Shown here one piece after another: positions 13,801-27,454 of a stretch of 64,000 nucleotides of DNA. A program made the translations under genes and the position numbers. The notes below the pieces were generated by a model, which saw only the letters and a program-made list of their open reading frames with translations, did not search any database and was not told where the DNA came from. Every line of letters starts with the position of its first letter. The first letter of the stretch is position 1. This stretch comes from Augochlora pura (lineage: Eukaryota; Arthropoda; Insecta; Hymenoptera; Halictidae), in NCBI RefSeq assembly GCF_028453695.1, contig NC_135773.1, positions 14,632,001-14,696,000 of the forward strand, read 5' to 3'.

Positions 13801-15253
13801 GCAGGAGGGACAAACGCCCAGGCGCATCCACCGCAGACCGGTGGACGTCCGCGAATAAAGCAACTCGTTAATCTTCGGTTGTTAGCCAAGATGGAGTGAT
13901 ACGTATCTCGGGGTTTCTGTTGCAGACGGATGATTCGCCGAGGGTACCGCTATCACGGGAACTGCCTCGGCTCCGCGCCGCTCCGTGAGACTGTAGGAGA
14001 GCTTCGATACGGGGACAACGAAAGGGTCTCGGTAACTGGCGTGGATACCGAGGGCCCTCGCCTCTCGAGTACTTGCCGGTCCTTGATCGTTGCTCGATGC
14101 GGCTCGAGGATAATTAGCCGCGGTCGGTCATAATTAGTTGACGATCCGCCGGCTATTAAATTATTACCTTGTCCCAGAAATCTTATTCGTTACCTGCTCC
14201 ACGCTTACAATGCAGCTTCGCCCTTTAACCCCTCGCGGAGTACTCGTTCCGTTCAAAAGATTTGAAGCGAATAATTCTTTCCTTTAGAGTTCTAAAGTAT
14301 CGCGTTTAATTGAATGTCTAGCTATAATTCAAATCCTTGTGCGTCAATTTTCTTCACATATTTTGGAAGGAATTTAATTCGAAGAATTTAACAGCTTGCT
14401 AGGAAAAGTAGATAGCAAAGTAAATATTCAATATTTAGGTGGCAATTGTTGAAAATTGGATTTGATAGAAACTAATTAGTTACAAAATGGTCTGAATAAG
14501 TAGCGTTAAATTCTGTAAAACGGTCTGCATAATTTTCCCGAAGGTTTCCATTACTCGGCAATTTCGTCGACCGGAAGCAATCGATCGTGCTCGCAGGCAA
14601 GATCAGTCCATTGCTTTCTACCGAGTTGAAATTCTATCGTACGAAGACTTCCAAGAAAATTACGATACACGGAAACATTACGCGGCCTGATTAGGTTCCC
14701 GATTAAATGATTCGTAGTTCGTCGAAGCTGAGGATACAATCGAAGGAGAAGAGATGGCCAAACGATCGTCCACGAAATTTTCTGCTCAAGCATCTTTTCA
14801 ATATAGCTCGTCCTCTTGGTCGCCTCTCCTCGCCACTCTTTAGCTTGTTTACTCCGCCGTTTTTCAACTTTCCGCAGGAAGCTTCACGGTTTTTGATCTT
14901 GTTCTGGACAGAGTCCAAGAACCGGCGGCGGCACCTTTTTCTTTCATTGTTTTTTCATAATTTACCGCTTCAACGTCGACGCGCCCGCGCCGCCGCTCTT
15001 TTGTTCCGTGGGAACGATTACACTTTCGCGTTTAAATTCTTTTATGCTCTTTACAAAACGTTTCCACGTGACGTGCTGGCGCCGCAAAAAACCAGAAACG
15101 TAAATTTGTCCTTCAGGTGAATGCCGGGCTACGTCGACGTCGAAACGGAGATAAACGTGTGGACTGGTTTCTCGTATACTACTTATCGCTGAAGACGTTC
15201 GCGAGAAAATGGTGTTCCAGTCAAAGTGGAAAATAATATATACGATTAAAAAG

Positions 15254-15490
15254 TTAACCCTTCGCCGGAGGCACAGTTTTCATCTTCGAATATATTCGAA
15301 GTGTCAAGCTACCTGATTTCCCCACCTAGAGAATCTTAAACAATCAATTATACGTTAGAGTAAAAACTTCAATAAGTGTCACGGGTTTTTTCTTAAATTT
15401 TTAAAGTTTAAAACTATAATAAAAAGTCAAGTTCGTGTTTGTAAAACTCTGGTTGTTATAAAATAAAATACCTTGCCAGCGGAGGATTAA
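15254..15490 (+). mobile_element. TTAA-bounded MITE (piggyBac-type), 237 bp
   Basis: Starts TTAACCCTTCGCCGG and ends so that its reverse complement reads TTAATCCTCCGCTGG: 13 of the first 15 positions match as inverted ends. Boundaries are TTAA (15254-15257 and 15487-15490). A perfect 18-bp palindrome, CTTCGAATATATTCGAAG, lies at 15284-15301. There is no coding frame. TTAA duplications with CCC-starting ends are the hallmark of piggyBac transposons, and this would be a non-autonomous derivative. Confidence 0.6.
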
Positions 15491-18400
15491 TTAATAAGCG
15501 TGTACCAAGGTTGAAAGAAATTTGTGATAAAAGGGAATATGTTTTTCTTTGGATAGAGATAGGTTAATTTTTAACGAAACAGGAAATGCAAAGGACGGAC
15601 GACGAGTAATTAAAAGAGACGATTTCACCGAAGAAAAAGTCCGGGATCAGCCCGGGGGGAGCTTTCGAACTTTTACGGCAATTTCATAAGTTTGGATTCT
15701 TTTCCGCGGCAATTGCTTTTTATCTCGCTATTCCAGCTTACGTTTTCAGCGTGATTGTATCCCGGTGCTTCGTTCCCGTTCATTTCTAATGGCCCTAGGT
15801 GTTCATAATTGCCAACCAAACTCGCTTAAACCGATTGTTATTATCGTCGCCGGGAAATTGCCATTTTATCCCGGCGTTCAGACCTCCCGGGCGCCATTTT
15901 CTTAAGGCGCGGAAACTTTGACCGACATTTCCCCCGTAGGAACCTAATTCACGGCGTTTGTTCGTTCCCGCCGAAACGGGATTAACATTAAAGTTCCTTC
16001 TCCGGCGTAATTGTTTTTTGCTCTTCCTCGGCCGAGCCGAAACGACGCGCGACTCGCGACGGCCTCGCCTTCGAGAAACGCGACCGCCGCGGCGGAAGGG
16101 AGGAAACCCCCCGATTTAAATAAATTAGAAAAGCCACTTCACGCGGTCTCAACGGTGTCAATTATCACCGGAACCAAAACAACCGTTTCCTCGAAGCGGC
16201 GTCGAAAACAAAATCAATTCGAGGTCCCTGCCTGCTCCGATGCGTCATTCGTTACAGATACCAGTAATGTACCGTTTTTCGACGATTTTAATAAACTCGA
16301 CGAAAATAAACTCGCCGAAATGCGAACACGTGAGTAGATTGTGGATTTTATGAATCCATGGCGTATAAAATGGTAGGTCGACATTTATTAAAAGAATTAT
16401 TTTCAAGTTAATTCAAGCAATGTACAAGTTATAATTCATTTCCACTTGTTGTTCCTCGGTGAAATAGTCGACTACCAAAAAACGAAGAACAAGCAAAGCA
16501 ATAGTCCCTTTTGTAATAAGAAAAGTAATTTAACGGACTGATAATGATTAAAACAGGTTTCAAATAGTCGTTATTTATGATTAGTCGATATCGAGTCGAT
16601 GTAGGTGATATTGATATTTTAACGGTTGCAAGCAGAGACAATTAATCACTGGCCGGTTGTAATCCGGCTGGCATCGATGCATTTGTAACACGAATTTCTC
16701 CCGTAAACGGTCCACCCGGATAAGCATGGACAATCGATTCCATCGCCGTTTTTAGTATTCGTGTTTCCGTCGATTCGTTCGTCTCGAAAACGAAGTCATT
16801 CGAAAAGATTTTATTCCCCGAAGACGTGGAATTCATTTTCATCTTTCCTTTCCACTCTCCGAGTCGATACTCGAAAGACAATCATCTCCAAACCTATTCC
16901 GCGTTCGATCTTCGATGGACCCATTCTTCAATCCCGCTGAAAGGAAAATTTACACCCCGGGAACGGCAGGGACCTCGAATTTTCTCAAAAGCCACACGCG
17001 AAGTTCACGCCAGACGGGTACCTCGTTTCTCTCGGTCCCGTTCGAAAACGTGCGTATCACCGGAAACGGCCGCGGCACCTCGGCGACGAGACCGCAAAAT
17101 CCGGAGAAAAATGGCCGCTCGAGGCGGCGAGAAAAATCGGCAGGCACGGCACGTTCCCGTTTGCGGAATCTCGGATCACGATCGGGATGCCATTTTCCTG
17201 GTCTTATTAGTAACTTGTTCGCTATTACTAGTGCTCGCTTTTCATTGGCTCGGTGGAAAACTGAGACGCAGAGGGATTTCTCGATCGGAGATTCGTCTCT
17301 CCGCTAGAATGAAATACGATTAGTTTAAGTTTGTTCCTTTAAATGGAATCGTCCCACTTTCCGCTTCGCAAACAAACTTCTGCGGAAATTAATAATAGAT
17401 ATTGAACGATGAAATATATTACATCAATAGCTTTGGCGAGCATCTCTTACAGTTTTACTAATAGAGATATTAAACTATATTAACACTTTCAAAATATTCT
17501 CGATTCTCTTTCGCTATGAAAAATATTTTATGTTTACTAATTGCGTGAAATGAATAATCGTTATTAAATAGTTCCAGTAAATCTGTTTCACCGTCGAGAC
17601 TGCTCGTTTATTTCCGTGCTTTCCGAGAGCGCGATTATATTTATGACTTCCCCGTGATTTTCGAAAAGGTCAAAGGCAAGCCGGATTGCAAGGCATTCAA
17701 TCGCGCGACGAAATATCCGTCTCGATCCTAAACGCATACGGCTTCCATTGGAAACAAAAGAGCCATTCCAGCGGGTCCATGGAATGGCAATATCGAAAGG
17801 GCAAAATACGAATGGGCACTGTTCTAGGAAATCCCTTTCGAAGCGAAGGTATTAAACTTATCGAACTGCGTTCACTCGTCGACTTACGAGCGAGTTATGT
17901 TCCCAGAAGTTCCCCGGTAAGTTGAGCCATTCGTATCCGAGCACCGAGCTCGCCCCGGCAGCGTAACGGCTAGATATTTCTTGAAAATCGGCGAATTCTT
18001 GGGCAATCGAGCCGCTTAAGCTCTTCCCAGTTTTTCCGAGTTCGGTCGGAAGCGTCCGTTTGTCGGCTATTCCCTTGTCCGAAAATACACGAACGATCCA
18101 CCGAACGAAACTTCTCATAAAACGCTACAAGCTGATTGTAACCGAACGCTGAGTTACCACTTTCCCCTCTAATTTACAAATAACTGCGCAGTGTTTTGCG
18201 ACTACGAACACCTCGTTACTTAGTACAAGGAATAGGTGTTCTATCTTTGTTGCAAATCTACTGCGATTTCTAACTCTCTACCGTGTTTAGCTTTTTACTG
18301 CGCATTCTTACTGCTACCACAATGGATTCGAAACAAGCGAGGATATTCGTATTTATTACAGTTCTCAGTTGAAGCTAAAAGCTGCTACGCAGTCAAGTTA

Positions 18401-18548
18401 TTCTACAACTGGATTAACAGAATTCTGCAAAATCAAACGAAAGTCGTTTCATCCGTGACAGATTAATTGACGGACATGGAAACTGAAAATCTACCGATAC
18501 CTACCGAAACGGTCGCAGTTTCCGAATAGATCGAGCGGACGGACCGTT

Positions 18549-18584
18549 CGAAATTTAGGTGACTCCGTATCCACCTAAATTTCG
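18549..18584. repeat. Perfect 13-bp-arm hairpin
   Basis: CGAAATTTAGGTG (18549-18561) and CACCTAAATTTCG (18572-18584) are exact reverse complements, with a 10-nt loop. No T run follows, so it is not a simple terminator. Function unknown. Confidence 0.85.
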
Positions 18585-19800
18585 GCGCTTCTAACCAGTC
18601 CGGCAGTCGAACATTTTTCCGGTCCGAGGCGGGAATTAATCCTGAATAAAAGTGTAAACTCGTCGCAGCGGCCGATTGCACATAAAATTGTCGAAAAGCG
18701 TGTCTGTTTGCCGGATCCACGTTAATCACGCCCCGCGACTGTCAAATGTTTATAGTTCCCCGTGTTTCCTAGGCAAACTCCCGGCAAACAGACGCGTGGG
18801 CGCGTTATTTGCATTTTATTCGCGGTTCAACTTCGAAAAAGCCGAACGCCGACCGGCCGGGTATGTAAACACGCCGCGCGCCGACCGGCGACGCGTCCGA
18901 TTTTTTTCCTCGAAAAAAAGTTTTCGTATCGTCCGGCACCCGCCGTGAAAAGTTCATCAGACCGGGCCGGTTACGAATCCCAGATGCGCATCGATGTCTG
19001 CCGTTTCCGCTGATTTTTTTTTTCGAGGAAGCACGGCGCCCCTGCTAAGTCGAGAAAACAAAACCACTGGTTTCTTTCGAATCTGCTCGCGATAACAAAG
19101 GCGTAAACCGGACTTGGGAAAACAAGAACTCTCGCGGAAGAGCACGGTTCCTGGTGGTGAAGATCGCGAGGCGCTGAGTTCCGAATAATTGACAGAAAGC
19201 CTCGAACAACAACAAACCAAGACCGGTTGTAGATCGGCCGCGGAAGTCTGCGAGGTTACAGACTTCTTTGCCGAATGCACTGGGATAACAATTATTTGTT
19301 CCGGGCACGTTAAAAAGTAGAACACTAATAAGTGCACTCGGTACAGACTGTTTCGCTAAATAAAACTAGAAAATAAATCGAAAAAGTAGAAGGAAGCTTC
19401 TATAAAGATGAAAATTGATGTCATTTCCGGTTCGCGTTCCTTGTTAAGAAGGGAGGCCGTTTTTAGACATCGATCTTGAAGACTGTGTCGGCGACATGTG
19501 ACCGTCACGTGTGCTCTCATGCGCCACTAATAATTCTGATTTATCCTGTTTCGCTCGCCCACCAAAGAATTCGCGGATTTGCACGTGCTAGGAGGTCGCG
19601 ACAGTTTACGCGCGACTTTCTCGCGCATTGCCACCGAGCATCACGTGCGCGCGTAAATTCGCGAGCGAGGGCAGTAAATACATCGACCGCAGGCATATTA
19701 TCGCAGCAATATCATCGACGTCAGGAATAGAAAACCGGAAGAAGCGTGCAGAGAAGGAAACGGGCCGGGCGACATCGGCTCGCGAGCGCTGGTTCCACGT

Positions 19801-19925
19801 GACTGTAACTGAGATTCTGACTGTAACCGTGACTGCGACTGTGGATGTGGCTTTGATTGTCGATGTGGCTTTGATTGTGGCTGTGACTGCGACTATTACT
19901 GTAACACTGACTGTGACTCTAACAC
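19801..19925. repeat. Degenerate GACTGT minisatellite with an 18-bp duplication
   Basis: Repeated GACTGTAAC, GACTGCGACTGTGG and an exact duplication of GATGTGGCTTTGATTGT. Read as protein on the + strand it gives alternating Thr-Val (TVTVTATV), which reflects a hexamer base unit and is not a known protein. Confidence 0.85.
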
Positions 19926-20240
19926 ACTCTAACGGACCCGAGCCTCCTCGAGGAAATCCTGAACAAGCGGGCGCCCCGCGTCCACGGGGTGTCAGCGCGA
20001 CGGAAACCAGTTTAACGTTGCGAAAGTACGTCGGCGAACATCCCGAATGAAAACCGGTGGGACACGAGACCCCCCAGGAAATATATTTTCGCGTGTCGTC
20101 CGCGTCGACATCGACGTCGCGCGTCTGCCAGTGTTTTTAACGGCGGGGCGCGGCACGGCGCGGCATCCCGGGCCCGGCCCCGGCCCGCGCGCTGCCACCT
20201 ATGAATATTTTCTCGAGGAAAACGAGACCAGACGGCGGCC

Positions 20241-20298
20241 CGGCCATGCCACGCCACGCCATGCCACACCAAGCCAGGCCACGCCAAGCCACGCCACC
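20241..20298. repeat. (CCACG)n degenerate pentamer array
   Basis: CCATGCCACGCCACGCCATG, CCACACCAAGCCAGG and CCACGCCAAGCCACGCCACC, about eleven pentamers. It follows a very G+C-rich stretch (20140-20200). Confidence 0.9.
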
Positions 20299-20299
20299 T

Positions 20300-23200
20300 C
20301 CGGCCCGCAGCGCGTTGCCTGCAGAATAATTTCTCCACGGTCCTTCTGCATTCTACTCCTTCGTTTCTTCTCTTTGTTCGCCGATTTCTCGGATCGCGGG
20401 CCGCCGGCTACGTTTCCGTCATAAATCATTTTAATTTCATCTCGTTTCATCCACCGACCGGAAAAACACTCCGGATTGCACGTTCTACAGTTACATTGCA
20501 CAGTTATGCATTCTACATCATTTAATCCGTAAAATGTTCTGTATATTTTTTTTCTTAGAGACACTTGGGAAATTTCGTCTACTCGGAAATCGTTAGCAGT
20601 GACAAGCGACAGCTGTAACGAAGATCTGCGATGCAAATTCTAACACAGATTTCTTTTTATGCAATTTTGATAGAAATGACTGGACTGGGGAGAAAATAAT
20701 TGCACTCTGAACGACGTTAGACATGCTTCTACACTGTATTCGTCCTATTCAAATTATTAAACCCTTTACTCTATAATTTTGTTGGCAGATTATTTGATAC
20801 CAACATTTTTATAATGTTAGAATATCGTTAATTGAAGAATGGAAATTTATTTTATTTTTAAAAAAAAACCTAACATCCAGATTTAGGAGATCGTGTTCGA
20901 AATCTACGCAAAGAGACTGACGCGATATTACGTTAGCGCAAGGAATTAATAGAAGAAATACTCTTTCGTTTAGCCTCTAGTTCTCCGAATTAGCTCGGAA
21001 TAGTTTTGCGCCGGCCGAAAAGCATAAATAATACCAGAATAAGAGCAAGATCTTTGGCCGAGGAGATGTAACTTTCGTTCCACTTTGCGCCCGTTTTATT
21101 TTGTCACCGTGGCAATTAGTAAAAGTGGAACGAGCGGTGGCCGATTTAACACTAAGTTAATGAAGTTAACTCGCGAAAGCACCGGCGTCTGAAAATAAGA
21201 ACGAAGGCACAGGGCGGAGAACGATAAGATTGCCGCGAAATTTCGCTGATAGTAGGCGCAACGAGATGCATGCCTTCCTGCCGCGTGCAACGGCCAGATC
21301 ACGCCCCTCCCTCTCCTCTGTCTCGCTGAAACGTGTTCTTTCCTCGATAAGTTAAAAACCAGGAGCGTGGATGATTTATAATCCGGCACGTTTCAATTGT
21401 TAGAACGATGCGTGCCACGGCTCCCTTATCTAGACCCGCGAAGGAAACTGACCAGGTAAAAATCGAGATGATTTACAATCCCCGATGCATTTTAATCGCC
21501 GCGCCATTGAAACTGCTCGCACAATTTCGCCAGCGAAAGATAATGCAGATTCACTGCGGGATAGCCGTTTCCCGCAAATAGAATTTTTTTGCGCGCGAAT
21601 CGGCACCAACAGCCGGGAAATAAAAATTTCAACGGAGCTTCTACGATGCGTTTAGATTTGATCGGGAATTTTTTAATCGCGAAGCTGTAAATCGTTTCGT
21701 CGTTGCATTATGTATTGCAACGATGCTGCACGTTTCGAAAGAGAATAAAACGACAGAAAGTAGAAGACAAAATGCTAATTTGATTTGAATACAGTATCAG
21801 CTGTGTCGAAGACACAGCCGCACTCCGACGAGCACAGATTCGATATTCGAAGCACTATTACATCGTCAATTTCGGGAATTTTGAGCTGCAATTTTATTAG
21901 AGCATATCTTTGAAACCTTAATCGTTAAACAAATGTATAAAACATCCACTTGACCTATCACACTCGATGCCATTTCCGAATTAACTATAGGAATTACGGA
22001 CGCGTTTCACGAACCTTCGACGGAGCTCCATTTTTCGTGGACGAGATGCAACCCGCATCGGTCGTGTCTCAAAATTCCTGCGAACTACCGTTTTTTTCCT
22101 ACGTATTCACGGAATAGTTTGGAGTCTGAAAGTCGATGCGCGTTCACGTCCTGTATCGACTACCGATGGAAAATAATTATCGGAGTTCCGGCATCGGTGA
22201 TGTTTTATGTGGCGGGACACGGTCGCGTACTCGGTTATTAACGGTTAACTTTATTGTCAATAACACGACGGGGGTAGAGAAAGGCAAATGTTTGAGGAGA
22301 CCGGCGAATTTACTCGAGAGACAGAGATGGCGAGGGCAAACGAACCGTGAACGACCGGCTGTGCGTAGAATAACCGTCGTTTCGGGACGATAGAAATGAA
22401 ATGGGCTACGAAGCGACACCGACAATGGAGAAACATTGACAAGGGGCTGCTGCTGGGATAGGCTTTAACTTCGATGAAATTCAATGGGGCGATAGATCTG
22501 TATCTACGATGAAAGTAATCACTGTTCCAATATAAGTTTATCTAGTCTTGAGGAAATTCACGTCGCAGCTGTAGTCGTATAACAAAAGCTTTCTGCGATA
22601 CGTAGTTCTCAACTTAACATAACCCTTGCAAAACTCTTCTGAAACCAAGGATCAATGCTCAAGTATTTCTTAAAAAAATTCCATTATAATTTCTAAATTT
22701 TATTAAAACTCGTATGAGGTAAGAATATTGAATAAGTAATATATCATATAATATTACTTTACATTTTATATTTGATTAAATAAAATGCTTTAATATTATG
22801 AAATTTGTAAGACTTTCGACGCGGTCGTCGATGTGTCGACAGGCTTCCATTGTTAGCACGTATCATCAGCAATCTGTCCGTGTAAGACAGTTCTCTCTGA
22901 CAGAGATGACAGGTTAAAAACTAGTTGGCGTCGCTGGTCACGTTGGATCCGATCGAATTTCTATGCGAAGGGGTTAAGTGGAGTGGTTTAAACCAGTCAC
23001 GCGGATTGAACAGAAAAGAAGACGAAACGGGGGTATAGTTGAAAGGATCTAACAAAGATTGTAATCGGAACCGGAGCGGTTTAAGATCGGGGAACGAGTA
23101 ACGCCGCGATTAAAAGCAGATTTACCGAGAAACCGCGTCGCCGATCTTTGCACTTTGATGCCGAAGGCTGGACTCGTTCCATCTGGCTCGTAAATAATTC

Positions 23201-26200
23201 GCCAGCGTGAGTTTATGCGTTCTCGTGATCGACGAGCATAAAAGCGGACGGTAGCCACGGAACGAATGATCGATGATGCCTGGATCAAGAGGATCAGGAT
23301 ATATAGGAGTCACGATTGAGCTCTGTTAAGTACCGATCGAAGAAAATAATCCTCGGGCTTTCAACGGGGATCGTCCGTGCATTTGCTACCCCGTCGGAAG
23401 TTAATGGCCGGAAACTAACTGTTTCGCCTACTAGATTGCTAGGCATCTTCCTCCGATACGTGACTCTGGGGCTTCGCACGGCATGCTAAACTTCGCCTGG
23501 AAACTATCGCAGCTTCGAACTTGCTCCGAGATCGTTGCAGTCCCGTCTACCGTGCAACGTTTTCCCAAAGATTTCGCTAAACGAAGGACAGGAATGAAAA
23601 CACAGTGGCCGCGCGAACGCTATTAATTGTTCCGATAAAGCGAGGGGCTGCCGCGATCCAACGTAGCCGGCCGCAATTTGGAATTACACGCCCAAACAAC
23701 TTCGAACTATGATTCTGGAACATTTGCCCACCACGGGCAAACATATTCTTCGAGCGAAATTGATCGGATCAAACATTAAATTTCCTCCGTGGATGTTACG
23801 TTCGCCGCAGACGTACCATGGCGAATGCAACAAACGAGAAAAACAAACGTTCCAAGTGAAATTACATAGGAAAGATTGCGCTAGATCAATTACATCCGTT
23901 TCCATTCCGAATGATGGACGCTCGCGTTGGATCGCGCAGCGCAATCTGTCAGGCTTTTAAAACAGTTTTCATAAATAAATCGGTTGCATCCTCCGGCGAG
24001 GATCGAACGGGGCGACCTGTGAGTGAACCTACGCCCGCCGCTATAAATCCTGCTCTAATGACGGCCGAACTAATTATTTCTAGTCTCGATCTCGATTACG
24101 TCTATCGTTATCTCTCCTCCCTCGCGTCGAAATCGTTTCGCGAGGCCCCATCCCTTACCGGCGCGTCAGGAAACACGCCATTCCGCGATCGATCATCCCA
24201 CACTTACGTCTTCTTCAGGGACGAAGCGCGTAGCTAAAGCGCGGAGCTTTAATAGCCGGTTACGCCGCGCGTTGCGTCGCGTCCGCACCGGTTTCCACCA
24301 CGGTTCAACCACCGAATTCGAAACAGTTATCGGCGCGCGGGATACTTTACGTCTCTGACGTCATTTTCTTCATTCCCACGAACTGGTTTGCGGCTCTTAA
24401 CGAAACTTCCGGCGCTGCGGTAACCTCGTGCGAGTAACACGATTCTGCCCGCAGCTACCCGATTTTGCCTCGACCGACTTGCCTGCCTTCCCAGCGAAAT
24501 CTGAAGCTGCGGATTCTCGTGAGAGGTCCTAGGACGCTACTGAATTTTTCTGTAGATTTTTAACAATTTCTGGATTGGGAGAGAATTACCATAAATGAGA
24601 CAATTTGGTTTAGAATAAGACAATTAAGACGCAATCTAATTCTAGTTTGGAAGGATCAGCTACTTTACTATATGTGTGCATAGTGCCAATGAGTTCTTTT
24701 AGTTTGCTTGTTTTATTTTTTATTCCTTTGGCAAGTGTATTTTGTTGGATTTATTAATTGGTTGTATTAAATGAGACAAAATAAAATAAAGTAATCTTGG
24801 TATGAATCTTACAAGTACTGTTCCTTATTGATCGTAATTGCATATAATCTTATATAATGATCTTAAATTACATTAATCTTTGTCTGCATCTTTCGTTAAT
24901 ATCATATTTTAACATTCTTGCAACAAATAAAATCTCTCCGTCAACAAGTAGACAGTTTCACAAAAAATAGATGGATTTTATTTTCACCTTGAAGCAGGTA
25001 TTGAATTTTCATTCGAATCTCTTCAGATTAAAAATCCGTGTCGGAAGGATTATATTTCTACTTCGGAAATTCAACCCATTCGTTTTGCGACGGATTTTCA
25101 AAAACATCGACGCTTTATGCATATACGAAGCAACCCGAATTTTCTTTTCAGCGCTTCCTCGCCGCGAAGATTGGCCGCGGAAGTTTGGAACGAGCAACAG
25201 TTCTCACCGCACAATGCGCGGGCAAACTAGTTCAATGTTCGACTTATTAGCCAGCACGATTAACAAAAGCGTTCTCGCATCTTATTAGGATCGATCTTTA
25301 ACAATCTTCACAATTGAATGAACTTGAAGGCTGCACTTTTTTGCGAGCGGCTCAATCCCGCAAAACCGTCGCCGGCTTCGCCTCCTTTTGCGGTTTCTCC
25401 TCCCATGAGACCGGCACCGATACGCGCGGAGCCTTCAACGTTCGAACGACGCAATTCCTGAACAGCTTAATTCTTACCGCGTCGTTACAGCTTGAAATTC
25501 GATCTTTCTAACGATCGCGGATTTTTTTCGAATCCTATCGTCCGTCTCATTGCTAACCGGAATCGATTCCAATCTCACGAACGTTTATGAACGAAGTATA
25601 CGCGCTCCGACCTTACATTTATTTATTGTTACGCGTGTAATATTACGAACATACGAAGCAATTTCGTAGAAAATGATTTTATTAATATGTAAGACTAAAT
25701 GCTAAATGAACCACGCCGGTTCTATATTCTCTGCATTTTAATTATGAAACCGCCTTTTTAAAAAACGCTTTACAACAGAAATGATGAAAAGTCTAAATAA
25801 ATTCAGTGTTGTCATTCTTACAACAGCGACAGATGTTGGTCCCTTCTACAGCTCGATAGATTTAGTGTTTTCCGCCGAGTTTTATGACTGAAACGAGCGA
25901 GCGAAACATAAAGCACTGAAACCTTGGGAAGATACTGTTCCCTCAACTTCGAAAATCAATGGAAGAGAAACTGAATATACAACTCGCGTTCAGTACGATT
26001 GTTTTAAAAAATTTGAGTATCGTATCAAAACTGGTCCAATTATCAGCAATGTTCCGATGCTGCTTAGAAAGTATTTAGATGTTCTCTCATTTAGAAACTT
26101 CGAAGCGAAAGAGCGAGCTTACGGGTTTGATTAAAATTCGGGTACCTGCAAACGCGACAGAAGTCCCTTCCGCAGTGCAGGAACCGTATAGTCGCAGGTC

Positions 26201-26329
26201 TGGTGGCCCTCAGACCGATCATAGTCACGGCACAATAGCGGTAGCTTCCCTCGGGCAGCGATAGATCGCGAAAAAAAGCCGGTTGGCAAGAGAAGACGGC
26301 CCTTGCACACACCGCGATCCCTGAACGAC
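20300..26329. other. Unique DNA, no gene seen
   Basis: AT-rich 20.6-20.9, 22.5-22.8 and 24.5-25.0 kb; otherwise mixed. GCTGTGTC and GACACAGC (21800-21807 and 21811-21818) form an 8-bp hairpin with a GAA loop. A GAAGGGGTTAAG string near 22969 could be one end of a decayed TTAA element. Confidence 0.5.
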
Positions 26330-26800
26330 GACTGAACATTGACGGACAGGAGCACCGGTGAACATGTCTCTCTGTCCTCTGTCGTTTGGTCCTGTCTCGC
26401 GTTCTCTCTCTCTCTCTCTCCCTACCCGGCGCGAACTCTCCATACATCTTGTCGTCTTCCGCAGGCTCTCGACTCTCGGGCTCTGGGAGCTCGGCTCTCG
26501 GACCCGTTCAGCGCGCGTCCTCTCTTTCTGTCGCGCTGGTTTGCGGTGTTCCGTGGTTGAAGAGCGAGTCTTGATTGCCGGCAAGTATTCAGGTGACCGT
26601 CCCACTTACGGGGACGGCTTCTCCCGGCTTCGGACCGAGACAGAACTGGACGCAAAACGACCAACGGCCGAAGCTGCTGAAGCTGCCGAAGCGGCCGTGC
26701 GGCGACCCAAGAAAACGGGCTGAGACGCGAAACGGAGCCGCGGCGACGCGACGCGCGGTTCCCTGTTGCCCTCCGGGCCCGCACGAACTTTAACTTCGTC
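26330..26800. promoter_or_regulatory. CpG-rich patch with CT tract, possible promoter or 5' leader
   Basis: G+C- and CpG-dense DNA between AT-rich flanks, with a CT tract, GTTCAGCGCGCGTC and many CTCTCGG steps. Long open frames exist on both strands but are Arg-, Ser- and Pro-rich. No TATA box or recognisable coding exon could be placed, so the call is only a compositional guess. Confidence 0.2.
26403..26421. repeat. Short (CT)n tract
   Basis: Nineteen bases of CT inside the CpG-rich patch at 26.33-26.80 kb. Confidence 0.9.
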
Positions 26801-27390
26801 CCGAGTTCTAGACCGTTTAGGGGATGACCGCTGTGGACGAACGGATTAGCTTTCGGACAACTTGCCTCCGGCCACGAACCATTTCAGGATATCGCGCTGC
26901 GCTATCGGTGATTGAATATTGATGGCCGGCATCGGTATTGCTGCGGACGCGCGAATCTCTCTTTATTGCTCCGACCAGATTTATTCGGAGCGATGAGGTC
27001 CGGAGAATTATTTCTATTTTAAAGTAGTTATTAGAGAAGTACGAACGTGCGCAGGTGTAATTAATTCGTATTTTAAGCTGCGTACTTCATTGTGTCGAAA
27101 TACAAGGATAACGCATGAGTATCCATTATTTTCAATGCACGTGTATTTTTTCTAAAATATTGTAACAGCAAAATGGAATAATTTTTCATCAGCTAATGCA
27201 AATATATTACTTTGCCAAAACCGTAATATAACCGAAACGTAAATGGAGATTATTAGGTTCGTTCAATTCGTAACCTGTCAGACGATGTTCCGTCGCGTAA
27301 CAACGACTCATTGGCTATAAATTAATTACACATGGAGTGCGTATCTCTGATAGTTACCTATTGAATTTGTAGCGGACCGTTATCGTCGCT

Positions 27391-27454
27391 GTGCTCACTG
27401 TAGTGAGACATGGTAATACTTTGTGTTCACTACAGTGAGACATTGTATATACTT
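27391..27454. repeat. 32-bp tandem duplication containing a CTCACTGTAGTGAG palindrome
   Basis: GTGCTCACTGTAGTGAGACA and GTGTTCACTACAGTGAGACA start units that each end in ATACTTT. The first unit's core CTCACTGTAGTGAG is an imperfect palindrome and the second keeps TCACTACAGTGA, a perfect 12-bp palindrome apart from its centre. Confidence 0.85.

Larger units (their letters stand above)
13801..19800. other. Mostly unique DNA apart from the TTAA element and hairpin
   Basis: G+C-rich islands at 13.9-14.1, 15.9-16.1, 16.9-17.3 and 18.7-19.0 kb alternate with AT-rich DNA. A lone TTAACCCCTCGCGG end is at 14225. The frame at 16011-16337 has a protein-like acidic end and ACACGTGAGT follows it, resembling a splice donor, but no family is recognised. 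Confidence 0.5.

Noticed and set aside
13474..13899. 141-codon frame with a Pro-rich stretch
   Set aside because: The Pro run is the poly(C) tract and the rest is the degenerate 135-bp array; other frames in the same DNA are equally open.
14225..14500. TTAACCCCTCGCGG as the left end of a TTAA MITE
   Set aside because: No inverted partner end was found within 500 bp. The same applies to the lone ends at 41573 and 55427.
16011..16337. 108-codon frame with a protein-like acidic end, followed by GTGAGT
   Set aside because: The donor-like site is tempting, but there is no clear acceptor before it, no family is recognised and the first half is an Arg/Ala-rich CpG reading.
23985..24060. GAGGATCGAAC resembling the T arm of a minus-strand tRNA
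   Set aside because: No matching acceptor stem, anticodon arm or A box could be laid out on the minus strand.
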